A stretch of 64,000 nucleotides of DNA from Cystobacter ferrugineus (GCF_001887355.1 NZ_MPIN01000007.1:394888-458887), one strand, 5' to 3'; positions 1 through 10,784 are shown, counted from the first letter of the stretch. The notes: generated by a model from the letters alone, not told the origin. A program made the numbers and translations.

Positions 1-1
1 C

Positions 2-1687
2 GTCTGGAACCAGCACGCGTACTCGGTCACGAACGTCAACAACGACGGTGCCATCCCGGTGCACGCGGCTCCCCACTGGCTCCACCCGAAGCTCAACGTC
101 TTCCGCGCCAACGTCGCCAACTACCTGGGTGAGGGCCCCAGCCCCTACGCCGCCCCGGACCTCGCCGCCTCCCGCGTGACCGCCACGTGTGATGGCGAGG
201 GCCTGCTGGTACTCGGCGCGACCGTGCTCAACCAGGGAGAGGCCCCCGTGGGGGCGGGCGTGAAGGTGGCTTTCTACAAGGGCAACCCGGCCTCGGGCGG
301 CACGCTGCTTGGCGTGACGGCCGTCGCGGAGCCTCTGCCCGTGGGGGGCAGCGCCACCGCCACGCTCCAGGTGTCCTCTTCCTTCACGGGCACCACCGAG
401 GTGTGGGCCGTGGTGGACGATGATGGCGCGGGCCAGGGGAGCACCTCCGAGTGCATCGAGGACAACAACGGCTCCTCCGCGTCGGCGGAGCTGTCGTGTG
501 AGGTGACTCCGGCGAACAAGCCGCCGGTGGCCCTGTGCCGTGACGTCACCGTCAACGCCGACGCGTCCTGCCTCGGCGGCGCCAGTGTGAACGGTGGCAG
601 CTATGATCCGGACAACGGGCCGTCGCCGCTCGCCGTGACCGAGGTGCCCTCCGCGTCCTTTGGTCTGGGCACCCACCCGGTGACCCTGACGGCGTCGGAT
701 GGAGAGGCGAGCGCCCAGTGCGTGGGTCACGTCACCGTGGTGGACACCACGAAGCCCGCGGTGGGCTGCCCCGACTCGCAGGTGCTCGACACGTGTTCGC
801 TGGAGGGGGCCTCCGCCTCCTTCGAACTCTCCGCCACCGACAACTGCGGCTCACCCGCCGTCACCTGCTCGTATGATTCGGGCACCACCTTCCCGGTGGG
901 CGAGACGTCCGTCACCTGCTCCGCGAAGGATGCTTCTGGCAACAGCGCGTCCTGCGGCTTCAAGGTGCAGGTGCGTGGGGACACGACGCCGCCCGTGCTG
1001 CACTGCCCCACGGCGCCGGTGGTGGTGGAGAGCTGCGCGGGAAGTGCCCAGGTCTCCTTCGAGGTCTCCGCCACGGACAACTGCGGCCCCGTGCCCGTCA
1101 CGTGCTCGAGGGCCTCCGGCTCCTCGTTCCCGGCGGGTAATACGTCCGTGTCCTGCTCGGCGACGGACGCCTGGGGCAACTCGGCCTCGTGTCTCTTCGC
1201 CGTCCAGGTGAGCGGCGCGGGCTCGTCCACGCCGCCCACCCCGGGCGCGGATCTGGGCCACGAGCTGTGGTCGCCCAACCACAAGTACGAGTACCTGCCC
1301 ATCTCCCTGTCGGAGTGCGCCGCCCCGGCGAAGGATGCGTGCGGCGGCTCGCTGCCCCTGGAGCAGTACGGGCGCATCCTGCGCATCACCTCGGACGAGG
1401 TGGAGGATGCCAACGGCAACGGTGATGGCCGCACGTGCGACGACATGGTCATCACCGGCCCCACGTCCATGCGGTTGCGCTCCGAGCGCGAGGGCACGGG
1501 GGACGGCCGCGTCTACACCGTGACCTACGTGGTCGCCGCGCCCGGCGGGGTGTCCACGCAGGGCACCTGCCACGTCTACGTGCCGCACGACCAGTCCGGC
1601 CGGGACGTGGTGGACAGCGGGGTGAAGTTCTGTGTCGGCGAGGGCTGCCCGCCGGGCACCTCGGAGCACAGCCCGCTGTGCAGGTGA
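2..1687 (+). CDS. Secreted HYR/CARDB-repeat protein, 5'-truncated by window edge
   Basis: The reading frame is already open at base 2 (first codon GTC), so the true start lies upstream. The GTG at 59 is internal. What is seen: an opening stretch ending in a PHWLHP motif, a CARDB-like beta domain (VTATCDGEGLLVLGATVLNQ onward), then three hyalin-repeat (HYR)-like units with paired cysteines and the recurring pattern SATDNCG...VTCS, DxxGNSASC. A Cys-rich unique tail follows, beginning GADLGHELWSPNHKYEY. Families of this type are extracellular or surface beta-sandwich proteins in myxobacteria, with adhesion or matrix roles inferred rather than shown. A strong hairpin terminator follows the stop codon. 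The family call is firm; the function is unknown. Confidence 0.8.
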   Translation, partial: VWNQHAYSVTNVNNDGAIPVHAAPHWLHPKLNVFRANVANYLGEGPSPYAAPDLAASRVTATCDGEGLLVLGATVLNQGEAPVGAGVKVAFYKGNPASGGTLLGVTAVAEPLPVGGSATATLQVSSSFTGTTEVWAVVDDDGAGQGSTSECIEDNNGSSASAELSCEVTPANKPPVALCRDVTVNADASCLGGASVNGGSYDPDNGPSPLAVTEVPSASFGLGTHPVTLTASDGEASAQCVGHVTVVDTTKPAVGCPDSQVLDTCSLEGASASFELSATDNCGSPAVTCSYDSGTTFPVGETSVTCSAKDASGNSASCGFKVQVRGDTTPPVLHCPTAPVVVESCAGSAQVSFEVSATDNCGPVPVTCSRASGSSFPAGNTSVSCSATDAWGNSASCLFAVQVSGAGSSTPPTPGADLGHELWSPNHKYEYLPISLSECAAPAKDACGGSLPLEQYGRILRITSDEVEDANGNGDGRTCDDMVITGPTSMRLRSEREGTGDGRVYTVTYVVAAPGGVSTQGTCHVYVPHDQSGRDVVDSGVKFCVGEGCPPGTSEHSPLCR

Positions 1688-1710
1688 GCCGTTGACGCGC
1701 TGAAGCGCAC

Positions 1711-1754
1711 GAGGGCCCGGGACCGGATCCAACCGGTGCCCGGGCCCTCTTTTG
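1711..1754 (+). terminator. Rho-independent terminator after HYR protein
   Basis: An 11-bp inverted repeat (GAGGGCCCGGG with CCCGGGCCCTC) encloses a short loop and is followed directly by four T residues. It lies 24 bp after the stop codon of the HYR-repeat gene, and separates that gene from the downstream histidine kinase. Confidence 0.85.
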
Positions 1755-1981
1755 CGAGCCCGCCAACTGGTTGAGCGGGCACGCCAGCCTTGCCTGCCTT
1801 TGCTTCCGCCTTCCACCCGGCCTTGGCGCGTCTCTTGAGGAAGGCAGGGGCACCTCCAGGCCCTCGGGAGCGCCGGGCAGGTCAGGAAGGGGAAGAGCTG
1901 ACTTTGTGATGCCCCCGACCTGTTCCACATTGGATTGATGTGGCGCGGGGGCGCCTCGTCACCACGGAGGCAGGAGAGCCC

Positions 1982-4693
1982 ATGACGATGGCCGACGGGC
2001 ATGGACATGACACGAGGTGGGAGGCTTCCGTTCCCTCCTCTCCCGAACTGCTCGTCCAGGTGGGCACGAGTCTGCGTGCCACGCTGATCGTCGACAGCCT
2101 GGGGCGGATCCTCCGGATGGACCACCTCCTGGCCTCCCTGGCTGGATGGGCGGCAGGGGGTGCGTTCGAGGGACGGTCCTTCGAGGAGGTGCTCCACCGC
2201 CTCCCCTGGCTCACCCAGGCCCTCCGCACGGCCCTCTCCGGAAGGGAGACGGTCTGCGAGAGCGGCGCGTCGGAGCGGCGGCTGAGAGCCCTGGTGCTTC
2301 CCGTCTTCGATGACGGCGACTCGTGCCTGGGGGCATGCGCCCGCTTGAGCGCAGGCGAGCCCGGGAGCGCCGAGTCGGCTCGCCGCGAGGCACTGGAGCA
2401 GGAACTCACCCGGACCCAGCGGCAGTACGAAGAACTCCTCAATACCCTCGACGCCGTCGTCTGGGAAGCCGATGTGAACTTCCGGTTCACCTTCGTGAAT
2501 CGACAGGCGGAGCACCTGCTCGGCTTTCCCTCCCTGCAATGGATCCAGGAGCCGGACTTCTGGGAGTCTCACGTGCATCCCGAGGATCGTGAGTGGGCCC
2601 AGGCCTACTGCATGAAGGCGAGCCGGGAGCGCAGGCCCTATGAGTTCGAGTACCGCATGGTGGCCGCGGATGGACGCACCGTGTGGCTGAGGGCCTTCGT
2701 CTCGGTGCTCGGCGAGGAGGCGCATCCCCTGAAGCTGCGCGGCATCCTGGTGGATGTCACCGAGCAGCGCGAGGCCCGGGAGAAGTTGGAGCAGACGGTC
2801 TCGCTGCTGCGCGCCACGTTCGACTCCATCGCGGATGGTGTGCTCGTCGTGAGCAGCAACCGGCAGGTCACCGCCTTCAACAAGCGGTTCCAGCGGTTAT
2901 GGGGGCTTCCCGATGAGCTGCTGCGCGGGGAGCCGGACGACAAGACCGCCCTCGCGTTCGCGGTCGCCCAGGTCAAGGAGCCGGAGCGCTTCGTGGCGCG
3001 GGTCCTCGAGATGTATGAGGATCCCGAGAAGGAGAGCGTCGACATCGTCGAGTTCCGCGACGGGCGCATCTTCGAGCGCACCACGCTGCCCCAACGGCTG
3101 GGAAGCACCATCATCGGCCGCATCTGGAGCTACCGCGACATCACGGAGGAGCGACAGGCCCGGGAGAAGCTGGAGCGGACGGTCTCGCTGCTGCGCGCCA
3201 CGTTCGACTCCATCACGGATGGCGTGATCGTGGTGGACACGAATCAGCGGCTCACCGCCTTCAACAAGCGGTTCCAGCAGTTGTGGGGGCTCCCCGATGA
3301 CGTTCTGCGGGAGAACCTGGACATCGCGCAGGCGGTCATCTCCGCCTGCCCCCTGGTCAAGGAGCCGGAGCGATTCATCTCGCGGCTTCAGGAGATGTTC
3401 GCGGTCTCCGACCAGGAGTATGTCGACACGATCGAGCTCCGAGACGGGCGCATCCTCGAGCGGATCTCCCTGCCCCAGCGGATGGGAGACACCATCATCG
3501 GACGCGTCTGGAGCTACCGGGATGTCACGGAAGAGCGCCTCGCCCGGGCGGCGCAAGAGCGGGCGTTCGCGGCCGAGCAGAGCGCGCGCGAGCAGTTGGA
3601 GGAGTCGTTCGCCCTGCTCGATACCTTCCTGAACAACACGCCCATCGGGCTGGGCTTCTTCGGCCTCGACCTGCGCTTCATCCGGCTCAACGACGCGCTG
3701 GCCTCGCTCCACGGCAAGAGCCGGCACGAGGAGGTGGGTCGGGCTCTCCACGAGCTGTCTCCGCGGGTGGCGACCGCCGTCGAGCCCCTCCTTCGCCAGG
3801 TCCTGGACACCGGCGAGCCCATCATCGGATTCGACATGGCTCTCGAGGTTCCATCCACTCCAGGCCGGTTGCGGCACTGGCGCGTCAGCTACTACCCCGT
3901 GCGCACGACGAGCGGCAAGCTCATGGGCGTTGGTGCCGTGGTCGTCGAGTTGACGGCGGAGCGCCACGCCCAGGCGGAGCGGGAGCGGCTGCTGCGCGAG
4001 GCCCACGAGGCCATCCGGATCCGGGACGACTTCCTCAGCATCGCCTCGCACGAACTGAAGACGCCCCTCACGCCCCTCAAGCTCCACCTGCAACTGCTCG
4101 AGCAGCGGCGCGCCTCCGGCAAGCCCCTTCAGCCCCACCTCCCGCGCAAGGCACTCGCCCAGGTGGACCGGCTCTCGGGGGTGATTTCCGACATGCTGGA
4201 CTCCTCGCGCATCCAGGCGGGCCTGCTGGAACTGGAGTGCGAGCCCCTGTCGCTCCAGGAACTCGTCCGCGGCGCTCTGGAGGACTTCCGTCCGCACTGT
4301 CTCGAGCACCCGCTGGAGTACGAGGAGTGCGCGCGGCGGCTCGTCGTCCGGGGAGACAGGTGCCGGCTCGAGCAGGTGGTGGCGAACCTGCTGGAGAACG
4401 CCCGCAAGTACAGCCCCCTGAAGGGGCCGATCCGCGTCACGCTCGCCCAGCGCGGAGCGGAGGCGCTCGTCTCCGTCTCGGACCGCGGAATCGGCATCCC
4501 GGTGGATCAACAGACCCATCTCTTCGAGCGCTTCTTCCGGGCCCGCAACGCACCCATCTCTGGCTTTGGAGGTTTGGGGCTCGGGCTCTACATCTGCCGG
4601 CACCTCGTCGAGCGTCACGGGGGCCGCATCTGGGTGGAGAGCGAGCCGGGCCTCGGCTCCACCTTCCGCTTCACCCTCCCGGTGGAGGACTGA
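1982..4693 (+). CDS. Multi-PAS sensor histidine kinase
   Basis: A soluble hybrid-less sensor kinase of about 903 residues. Order seen: a degenerate N-terminal PAS, a PAS with PAC (VVWEADVNFRFTFVNRQAEH), two nearly identical PAS units (both with LLRATFDSI...DGV and TAFNKRFQ.LWGLPD), a fifth PAS (NTPIGLGFFGLDLRFIRLND), HisKA with the phospho-acceptor in SHELKTPLTP (about residue 690), then HATPase_c with an N box (NLLENARKYSP), SDRGIGIP and GLGLGLYICRHLV. No transmembrane helix is visible, so it is probably cytoplasmic. ATG 1982 is chosen because AGGAG lies 5 nt upstream. An in-frame GTG at 1940 lacks a ribosome site. No receiver domain or adjacent response regulator is present, so the partner is unknown. 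The ligand is unknown. Confidence 0.92.
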   Translation: MTMADGHGHDTRWEASVPSSPELLVQVGTSLRATLIVDSLGRILRMDHLLASLAGWAAGGAFEGRSFEEVLHRLPWLTQALRTALSGRETVCESGASERRLRALVLPVFDDGDSCLGACARLSAGEPGSAESARREALEQELTRTQRQYEELLNTLDAVVWEADVNFRFTFVNRQAEHLLGFPSLQWIQEPDFWESHVHPEDREWAQAYCMKASRERRPYEFEYRMVAADGRTVWLRAFVSVLGEEAHPLKLRGILVDVTEQREAREKLEQTVSLLRATFDSIADGVLVVSSNRQVTAFNKRFQRLWGLPDELLRGEPDDKTALAFAVAQVKEPERFVARVLEMYEDPEKESVDIVEFRDGRIFERTTLPQRLGSTIIGRIWSYRDITEERQAREKLERTVSLLRATFDSITDGVIVVDTNQRLTAFNKRFQQLWGLPDDVLRENLDIAQAVISACPLVKEPERFISRLQEMFAVSDQEYVDTIELRDGRILERISLPQRMGDTIIGRVWSYRDVTEERLARAAQERAFAAEQSAREQLEESFALLDTFLNNTPIGLGFFGLDLRFIRLNDALASLHGKSRHEEVGRALHELSPRVATAVEPLLRQVLDTGEPIIGFDMALEVPSTPGRLRHWRVSYYPVRTTSGKLMGVGAVVVELTAERHAQAERERLLREAHEAIRIRDDFLSIASHELKTPLTPLKLHLQLLEQRRASGKPLQPHLPRKALAQVDRLSGVISDMLDSSRIQAGLLELECEPLSLQELVRGALEDFRPHCLEHPLEYEECARRLVVRGDRCRLEQVVANLLENARKYSPLKGPIRVTLAQRGAEALVSVSDRGIGIPVDQQTHLFERFFRARNAPISGFGGLGLGLYICRHLVERHGGRIWVESEPGLGSTFRFTLPVED

Positions 4694-4799
4694 GCCTTTC
4701 TTGAAGGTTGTCATCTTTCAACCGAGGAACCCGCTGGGAGGTGGTATGAGGGGAAGGGTTTCGAGTCCTGTCCTCATCCCCCAGGTATGGGAAAGCCTC

Positions 4800-5531
4800 A
4801 TGAGCGGCCTCTTGCGCAGCCTCCGTCGGAACCGTCTGAGGCGCCGGCCATTTCCTCCCGAATGGCTCGGCTACCTGGAGCGCCATGTCTCCTTCTTCCA
4901 GGGACTCGCGCCGGAGCCACGCCAGCGTTTCCTGGAGCTGCTCAAGCTCTTCGCCTGGGAGAAGGAGTTCATCGGGGCGGGAGGCTTCACCATCACCGAC
5001 GAGGTGCGGGTGGTGGTGTCCGCCACGGCCGTGCGCCTGGTGCTCTATCTGGACTTCTCCTATTACGACCGGCTGCGCGAGGTCATCGTCTATCCGGATG
5101 CCTTCAGGATTCCGGATCGCACGGGCGTGGTGCTGGGTGAGGCGAAGAACTGGGGGAGCGTCATCCTGTCGTGGCGGTCGGTGCTGGCGGGGTTGCGCGA
5201 CCCGCATGATGGCCACTCCACGGCCACGCACGAGTTCGCCCATGTGCTGGACCGGGAGGATGGGGCGTTCGACGGCACTCCGGAGTTGCGCCGCTACTCG
5301 CACTACGCGGCCTGGGCCTCGGTGATGGGCGAGCACTTCCACAAGCTGCGCGAGGGCCGGAGGCTGGAGCGGCAGGTCCTGGATGACTACGGCGGGGTGA
5401 ACGAGGCCGAGTTCTTCGCCGTGGCCACCGAGTCCTTCTTCGAGAAGCCGCAACAGATGAAGGAGAAGACGCCGGACCTCTACGAGGAGCTCAAGCGTTT
5501 CTACGGGTGGGATCCGGCGCTCGGTCGTTGA
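4800..5531 (+). CDS. mtfA: MtfA-family zinc peptidase (M90)
   Basis: A 243-residue protein matching the MtfA (YeeI) family of zinc aminopeptidases. E. coli MtfA binds the Mlc repressor and links to glucose PTS control. The zinc motif HEFAH (H144, E145, H148) and the downstream AEFFAVATESFFE segment, expected to supply the third ligand, are both seen. The N-terminus carries a basic RRNRLRRRPFPPEW stretch typical of the family. ATG 4800 starts the protein at the family's usual position. ATG 4746, with GGGAGG upstream, would add 18 residues and cannot be excluded. The last 41 nt overlap the convergent metallophosphoesterase gene. No PTS gene is nearby, so the E. coli role should not be assumed. 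Confidence 0.85.
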   Translation: MSGLLRSLRRNRLRRRPFPPEWLGYLERHVSFFQGLAPEPRQRFLELLKLFAWEKEFIGAGGFTITDEVRVVVSATAVRLVLYLDFSYYDRLREVIVYPDAFRIPDRTGVVLGEAKNWGSVILSWRSVLAGLRDPHDGHSTATHEFAHVLDREDGAFDGTPELRRYSHYAAWASVMGEHFHKLREGRRLERQVLDDYGGVNEAEFFAVATESFFEKPQQMKEKTPDLYEELKRFYGWDPALGR

Positions 5532-6906
5532 GGGAGGCCGCCACACGCGTGGTGGCCAGCCGCCGGAGCGCCCCTTGCGAGGGCATCCACTCCACCAGCG
5601 ACACCTCCGCCCCACCGTCCGGGTGGGGCTCGGCGACCACCGCGTTGAACCGTGTCTCCAGCTTCGCCAGCCGCTGCCGCTGGGGCTCCAACCCAGGGTT
5701 GTTCCGCAATTCCTCGAGGAAGTCGGCCCAGACCGAGTCGGACGCTTCCGGTGACGGCAGCCGTACCAGCCAGATCCAGGTGCCGGAGTTCGCGTAGAGC
5801 ACCTCGGCGTCCTCCTTCCAGCGCGCCGCGTGGGTGTGCCCGATGATGACCGCTCCCGCGCCGAACTTCTTCGCCAGACGCCGCGCGTCCTTCGTCTCCG
5901 CCTCCGTGGGCTTCAGGCTGAAGTAGCGCTCACCGCTCTGGCCCACGAACAGCCGTTGCATTCGCGCGTAGGCGCCCAGGGCGGCGCGGACCAGCTTGAT
6001 GCGGGTCCGCTGGCTCAGTTCCGTCTCGTCCCCACCGAAGCTCACGGGGGAGGGGCCCATCACTTCCTCCAACTCCCGCCGCTCCTCCTCGTCGAGGCCC
6101 GCCTCATCCACCTTGGCGGCCAGCCCCAGATCCTCCTCGCCCGGTGCGTTGGGATCGAAGGTGAGCGGAAGCTGGGACTTGCGGAACAACTGCCAGAGGA
6201 TGTCGAAGGTGGTGTTCTGGAACAGCAGCCTCACCGCCGAGGGGTTGACCGCCAGCGCGGCCATCACCGCGCCCTGGAAGTCCGGCACCAGCAGATCCGC
6301 GAAGCGCATTCCATACCGCCGCTTGAGCGGGTTGAGCAGCTTCTTCACCAGCACGGAGCCGGCGGAATATTTGTAATCCTCGGCCCGCGCGTCGGCCGGA
6401 GCGCCAGGCCCGGGCAGGTGGGCGTACTCCACCTTGTTCCATTTGTCCCCGTGATCACCATGGGCGATCAGCAGCCGCGCCCCGCCCACGTCGAGCAGCT
6501 CCGGCGCGTCCCCGCGGTTGAACAGGAACCTGGCGGCGATCTCCGGTGGCTGGCGCAGCGCCTCGCGCAACACGGCCTGGACCTCGCTCAGGGCCAGCTC
6601 GATGTCGTGGTTTCCCAGGCACGCGATGACCTCCCCCCCCGCGGCCAGCAGACGCCCCAGCGAGGCGAACACCGCCGCGGTGGAGGGCGCGGAGACGAGC
6701 GCTCGCACCTGCCGCACCGCTCTCTCCACCTGGAGCTCGAGCGGGTCCTCGTTCATCAGGAAGTCGACCGTGTCTCCATTCAGCACCACCCGGGTGGGGG
6801 AGCCGGCGAGAGAGTCGAGGAAGGCGGGCAACGCTGTCTCTCCCGCGAAGATGTCATAGCCCTGTGCATTGCCCAGGTGCAGGTCGCTTAGAATGACTGT
6901 CCGCAT
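5491..6906 (-). CDS. Calcineurin-like metallophosphoesterase
   Basis: A 471-residue protein with the dinuclear-metal phosphoesterase motifs in order: SDLHLG (D8, H10), NGDTVDF (D46), GNHD (N99-H100-D101), HGDHGDK and the C-terminal GHTH. There is no signal peptide, so it is a cytoplasmic enzyme. It is much longer than the minimal fold, with an insertion rich in helices between the GNHD and GHTH motifs, and resembles the UDP-diacylglucosamine-hydrolase-like branch only loosely. The substrate is unknown. It is convergent with, and overlaps, the MtfA-like gene by 41 nt. The start ATG 6906 opens directly on the first beta strand (MRTVILSD), supporting the choice. Confidence 0.85.
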   Translation of the reverse strand: MRTVILSDLHLGNAQGYDIFAGETALPAFLDSLAGSPTRVVLNGDTVDFLMNEDPLELQVERAVRQVRALVSAPSTAAVFASLGRLLAAGGEVIACLGNHDIELALSEVQAVLREALRQPPEIAARFLFNRGDAPELLDVGGARLLIAHGDHGDKWNKVEYAHLPGPGAPADARAEDYKYSAGSVLVKKLLNPLKRRYGMRFADLLVPDFQGAVMAALAVNPSAVRLLFQNTTFDILWQLFRKSQLPLTFDPNAPGEEDLGLAAKVDEAGLDEEERRELEEVMGPSPVSFGGDETELSQRTRIKLVRAALGAYARMQRLFVGQSGERYFSLKPTEAETKDARRLAKKFGAGAVIIGHTHAARWKEDAEVLYANSGTWIWLVRLPSPEASDSVWADFLEELRNNPGLEPQRQRLAKLETRFNAVVAEPHPDGGAEVSLVEWMPSQGALRRLATTRVAASLNDRAPDPTRRNA

Positions 6907-7041
6907 ATCGAGGCCTCGTGAAAGCCGCGTGGGAGTTGGGCAGTGCGGCGGTGAAGGGCCTGCCCGTGCCCGTGCCTGCTCCGAATCAAGAGGCGGCGTG
7001 CCGCATCAGATGGGGCGTAGCTCGTGATACGAGGACCCGCC

Positions 7042-8067
<1,026 letters not shown>

Positions 8068-8092
8068 GTCCCTCTGGCACCGGGAGGTGGCC

Positions 8093-9097
8093 TCACGGGC
8101 GGCGGGGGGGCGGCTGCGTCACCCGGAGGGTGGCCACCACCTGGCCGTGATCGGACTGGATGCGGTCGGGCCGCTCCCGGCTCAAGGTCCGGTCCACGAG
8201 GTGGTCATTGAAGTAGTGGACGTACTCCACCTCGCCCATCCGCTTGGGATTGAGCCGGCTGAACTCCTGGGAGACGTAGATTTGATCCAGGGTGTCGTAG
8301 TAGCCGTTGTGGATGTGGCTGTAGCTGACATCCCGCCGGGTGTTCAGACGCGCCTGGATATCGAAGGCGTTGTAGAGCAGCACATCCCAGATGGCTTGTT
8401 TCTCCTCTGGGGGGAGGTAGTGCATGGGAGGCGTGCCCGAGACGATCACCGTCGTCACGGACAAGGCGGAGTCGTTCAGGTCTCCGAGCAGGACCACGGG
8501 GTGCTTCGTGCCCTCCATCAGCTTGAGCAGGATGCAGCGCAGGGCGTAGGCCTCGGCGGACCGGACCATGAGGGAGCGCGCGCTTCCCAGGGCGATGTTC
8601 TTGGCATCCGACTCCGTCTCCTCGTCCAGCATCGGGCGCTTGGACTTGAGATGCGCGACGAGCACGCTCAGCTCGTGACCCTCTGGCAGTCTCAGGTCGG
8701 CCTGCAACACCGGACGGGAGAACGCTTGGATGGGGTCGGGAATCCCGGAGACCGTGAGCGTGAAGCCATCTGGAAAGTCGTGGTGGGTGATCGTCCGGAC
8801 GACTTCAAGTGAGGTGGCGAGCCCTACCTGGGGCTTGTCCTGCTCCTGGGTCGCGACCATCACCTGGCGGGGTGCTGCTCCGGGAGTTCCCGCCTGGACG
8901 GCGTCCTTCAGCGCATCCAGGTGCCACACTTCCTGGAAGCCGACGATCTCGGCATCCATCCTTCGCAACTGGCCACCAATCCAGGCGATCTTGTCCGCGT
9001 ACTCTTCCTTGCTGAACGGTCTGTCGTTCGGATAGGTCACCTGCCCCGGCAGGGCGAGATTGAGCACGTTGAACGTCCCGACCTTGAATCGTGACAT
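8093..9097 (-). CDS. Endonuclease/exonuclease/phosphatase (EEP) family protein
   Basis: A 334-residue protein with the EEP (DNase I-like) motifs: GTFNVLNL at the N-terminus, VGFQEVW (catalytic Glu), VAHLKSKR, LLGDLNDS and a final SDHGQVV. No signal peptide is visible, unlike the second EEP gene at 13.7-14.5 kb. Members cleave nucleic acids or phosphodiesters, or remove phosphates from lipids, and the substrate cannot be read from sequence. ATG 9097 is preceded by AGGAG with a 6-nt spacer. An upstream in-frame extension to 9277 has no ribosome site and low-complexity residues, so it was left out. Confidence 0.85.
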   Translation of the reverse strand: MSRFKVGTFNVLNLALPGQVTYPNDRPFSKEEYADKIAWIGGQLRRMDAEIVGFQEVWHLDALKDAVQAGTPGAAPRQVMVATQEQDKPQVGLATSLEVVRTITHHDFPDGFTLTVSGIPDPIQAFSRPVLQADLRLPEGHELSVLVAHLKSKRPMLDEETESDAKNIALGSARSLMVRSAEAYALRCILLKLMEGTKHPVVLLGDLNDSALSVTTVIVSGTPPMHYLPPEEKQAIWDVLLYNAFDIQARLNTRRDVSYSHIHNGYYDTLDQIYVSQEFSRLNPKRMGEVEYVHYFNDHLVDRTLSRERPDRIQSDHGQVVATLRVTQPPPRRP

Positions 9098-9346
9098 GGG
9101 TGTCTCCTGAATTCGAACCTCGGTGCGCGGGCGGCGTCCCATTCCCCGGAGAAGACTCCGCTTCGAGCGAGTGTACGGTTTTTCCCGCGGCGACGCATGG
9201 GAGGGGCAGGGGCCTTCCGGGCAGTGGACGGTTGCCGCGATGCAGTGTTCGACACCTTCCTCGGTGGGCCGCGTCACGAAGGCGTCCGGCGGGCCACTCT
9301 GGTGTGATGCCGGGGCGCGTCAGCGCGGCGCGCGGGGAGCGAGTGG

Positions 9347-9862
9347 GTGAAGACAGAGAGCAATGGGCCGGACTCGGACCCGAGGGCACCGCGAACGTTC
9401 TGGATGCGGCTGATCATCGCCTACAAGTTCGTGAAGGCCGCCTTGATGATCGGGCTGGCGCTCTGGTTCACGGCCGATCCGCGGGCCGCCTATGCGTTCG
9501 GGCAACACGTCGCGTATGAGCTCGTCGAGGCGCGGCCCTTCCTGGTGCGGCTCGGCGATTGGGTCCACACCCACCTGACGGAGCGGGTGATCGAACGCAG
9601 CGCCCTGGTGGCCTGGCTGGACGGGAGCACCACGGCGCTCGAGGGCTTCCTGCTCTTGCTGGGAAAGCCGTGGGGGGAGTGGCTCGTCACGATCAGTCTG
9701 TCCTTGTTCCTGCCCTTCGAGATCTATGAGCTGATCCACAAGCCGGGGGCGGGCAAGGCCATCGTGCTGCTCCTCAACGCCGCGATCGTCGTGTACCTGG
9801 TGTACGCGCGGCTCCTGCCGGCCCATCGCGCTCGTTCGAGACAGGCGCCTCCGGCCGGGTAG
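9347..9862 (+). CDS. DUF2127 membrane protein
   Basis: A 171-residue integral membrane protein resembling the DUF2127 family. It has a first helix near residues 20-42 (starting WMRLIIAYKFVKAALM), a central pair including the WGEWLVTISLSLFLPFEIYE stretch typical of the family, and a last helix AIVLLLNAAIVVYLVYARLL. The function of the family is unknown. GTG 9347 is preceded by GGGGAG at 7 nt. The 249-bp gap upstream, shared with the divergent EEP gene, contains no convincing further gene. Confidence 0.75.
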   Translation: MKTESNGPDSDPRAPRTFWMRLIIAYKFVKAALMIGLALWFTADPRAAYAFGQHVAYELVEARPFLVRLGDWVHTHLTERVIERSALVAWLDGSTTALEGFLLLLGKPWGEWLVTISLSLFLPFEIYELIHKPGAGKAIVLLLNAAIVVYLVYARLLPAHRARSRQAPPAG

Positions 9863-9887
9863 GGGGCTGGCCTTCCTCCTCGCGATG

Positions 9888-10784
9888 TCATCTGTCGAGG
9901 AAGCGGCGCTCCCAGCGCAAGGTCTCCTCTCCGTCGATGGGGTATTGAGTGCGGGGCTCCTGGTAGAGCCAGGGCTCCAGTGCGCGCGCCCACTCGCGGT
10001 AGAGGGGCAGGTCTCGGCCCTGCTCCGTGTCACCCGCTTCGGGCCAGGAGCCCAGGGTGACGACGGCCCGCTCAGCGGGCATCTCCTGAATGAGGACCTC
10101 CTGAGAAGGGAAGCGGGAGCGCAGGCCGGTGAGTCCTCCCAGTTCCCCGAGGACGGGGGCTCCCAGGAAGTTCATCCACGCGGGACCGCGGAGCCGTGTG
10201 CCGATGTTCCAGGACACATGCATCAGATCGGTGTCGTCCAGTCCCGGGTGGCGAAAGCGCAAGAACGAAAGTTCTTTCGGAATGCCGACGTGGTTGAAGG
10301 CGAGGCCCGCGTGGCCAGAGCAGAAGGGCAGGGGGTCCGCGAGTTCCCACATGAGTTCTCGCACGTGCTCCAGTCCCTTTTCTTCCAGGTACTCGGTGGG
10401 CAGCCAGAAGGACACTGCACTGACGGCGTTTTGAGCCACGCTGTCCGGTTGTTTTCCGCAATACTCGACCTCGTAGCCGCGGGCTGAACCCGGGCTGTCA
10501 TACCATTCGAAAACGAGGTCGCCGGGAGCGCGCTCATCTCTTAGCTCGCGTAAGGTCTTGTTCCGCGCCGAGTCATCTAATTCCCACCAATCGCCGTTGT
10601 AATCGGGTGACCATGAGAGTGTGCCTGGCCCGACGGCTCGCAGATAGGTTTCCAGCGAGCTTGCCACTTTAGAGGAAATCTCTTCATGCGGATGATTCAT
10701 GTAGAGACAGATGCGGATGCCCTCGCGAATCAACAGCCCACCATGCCAGGCGGGGTAGCGTATTCGTGGATAGTGAGCGCTCAT
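9888..10784 (-). CDS. DUF3396 (TsiV-type) immunity protein
   Basis: A 298-residue protein of the DUF3396 family, called type VI immunity because TsiV proteins of this family neutralise VRR-Nuc/PD-(D/E)xK effectors. Seen: an N-terminus MSAHYPRIRYP matching the other copies in this window (MSNSYPRIR, MSERYPVV), the core SFWLPTEYLEEKG, SGHAGLAF, GPAWMNFLGAPVL, GGLTGLRSRF and a final LRWERRFLDR. ATG 10784 is preferred over 10796 because it forms a 4-nt ATGA overlap with the stop of the upstream gene, exactly as in the 60-63 kb pairs. That upstream gene is a shortened toxin, so this is probably a retained immunity gene. Cytoplasmic. Confidence 0.85.
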   Translation of the reverse strand: MSAHYPRIRYPAWHGGLLIREGIRICLYMNHPHEEISSKVASSLETYLRAVGPGTLSWSPDYNGDWWELDDSARNKTLRELRDERAPGDLVFEWYDSPGSARGYEVEYCGKQPDSVAQNAVSAVSFWLPTEYLEEKGLEHVRELMWELADPLPFCSGHAGLAFNHVGIPKELSFLRFRHPGLDDTDLMHVSWNIGTRLRGPAWMNFLGAPVLGELGGLTGLRSRFPSQEVLIQEMPAERAVVTLGSWPEAGDTEQGRDLPLYREWARALEPWLYQEPRTQYPIDGEETLRWERRFLDR

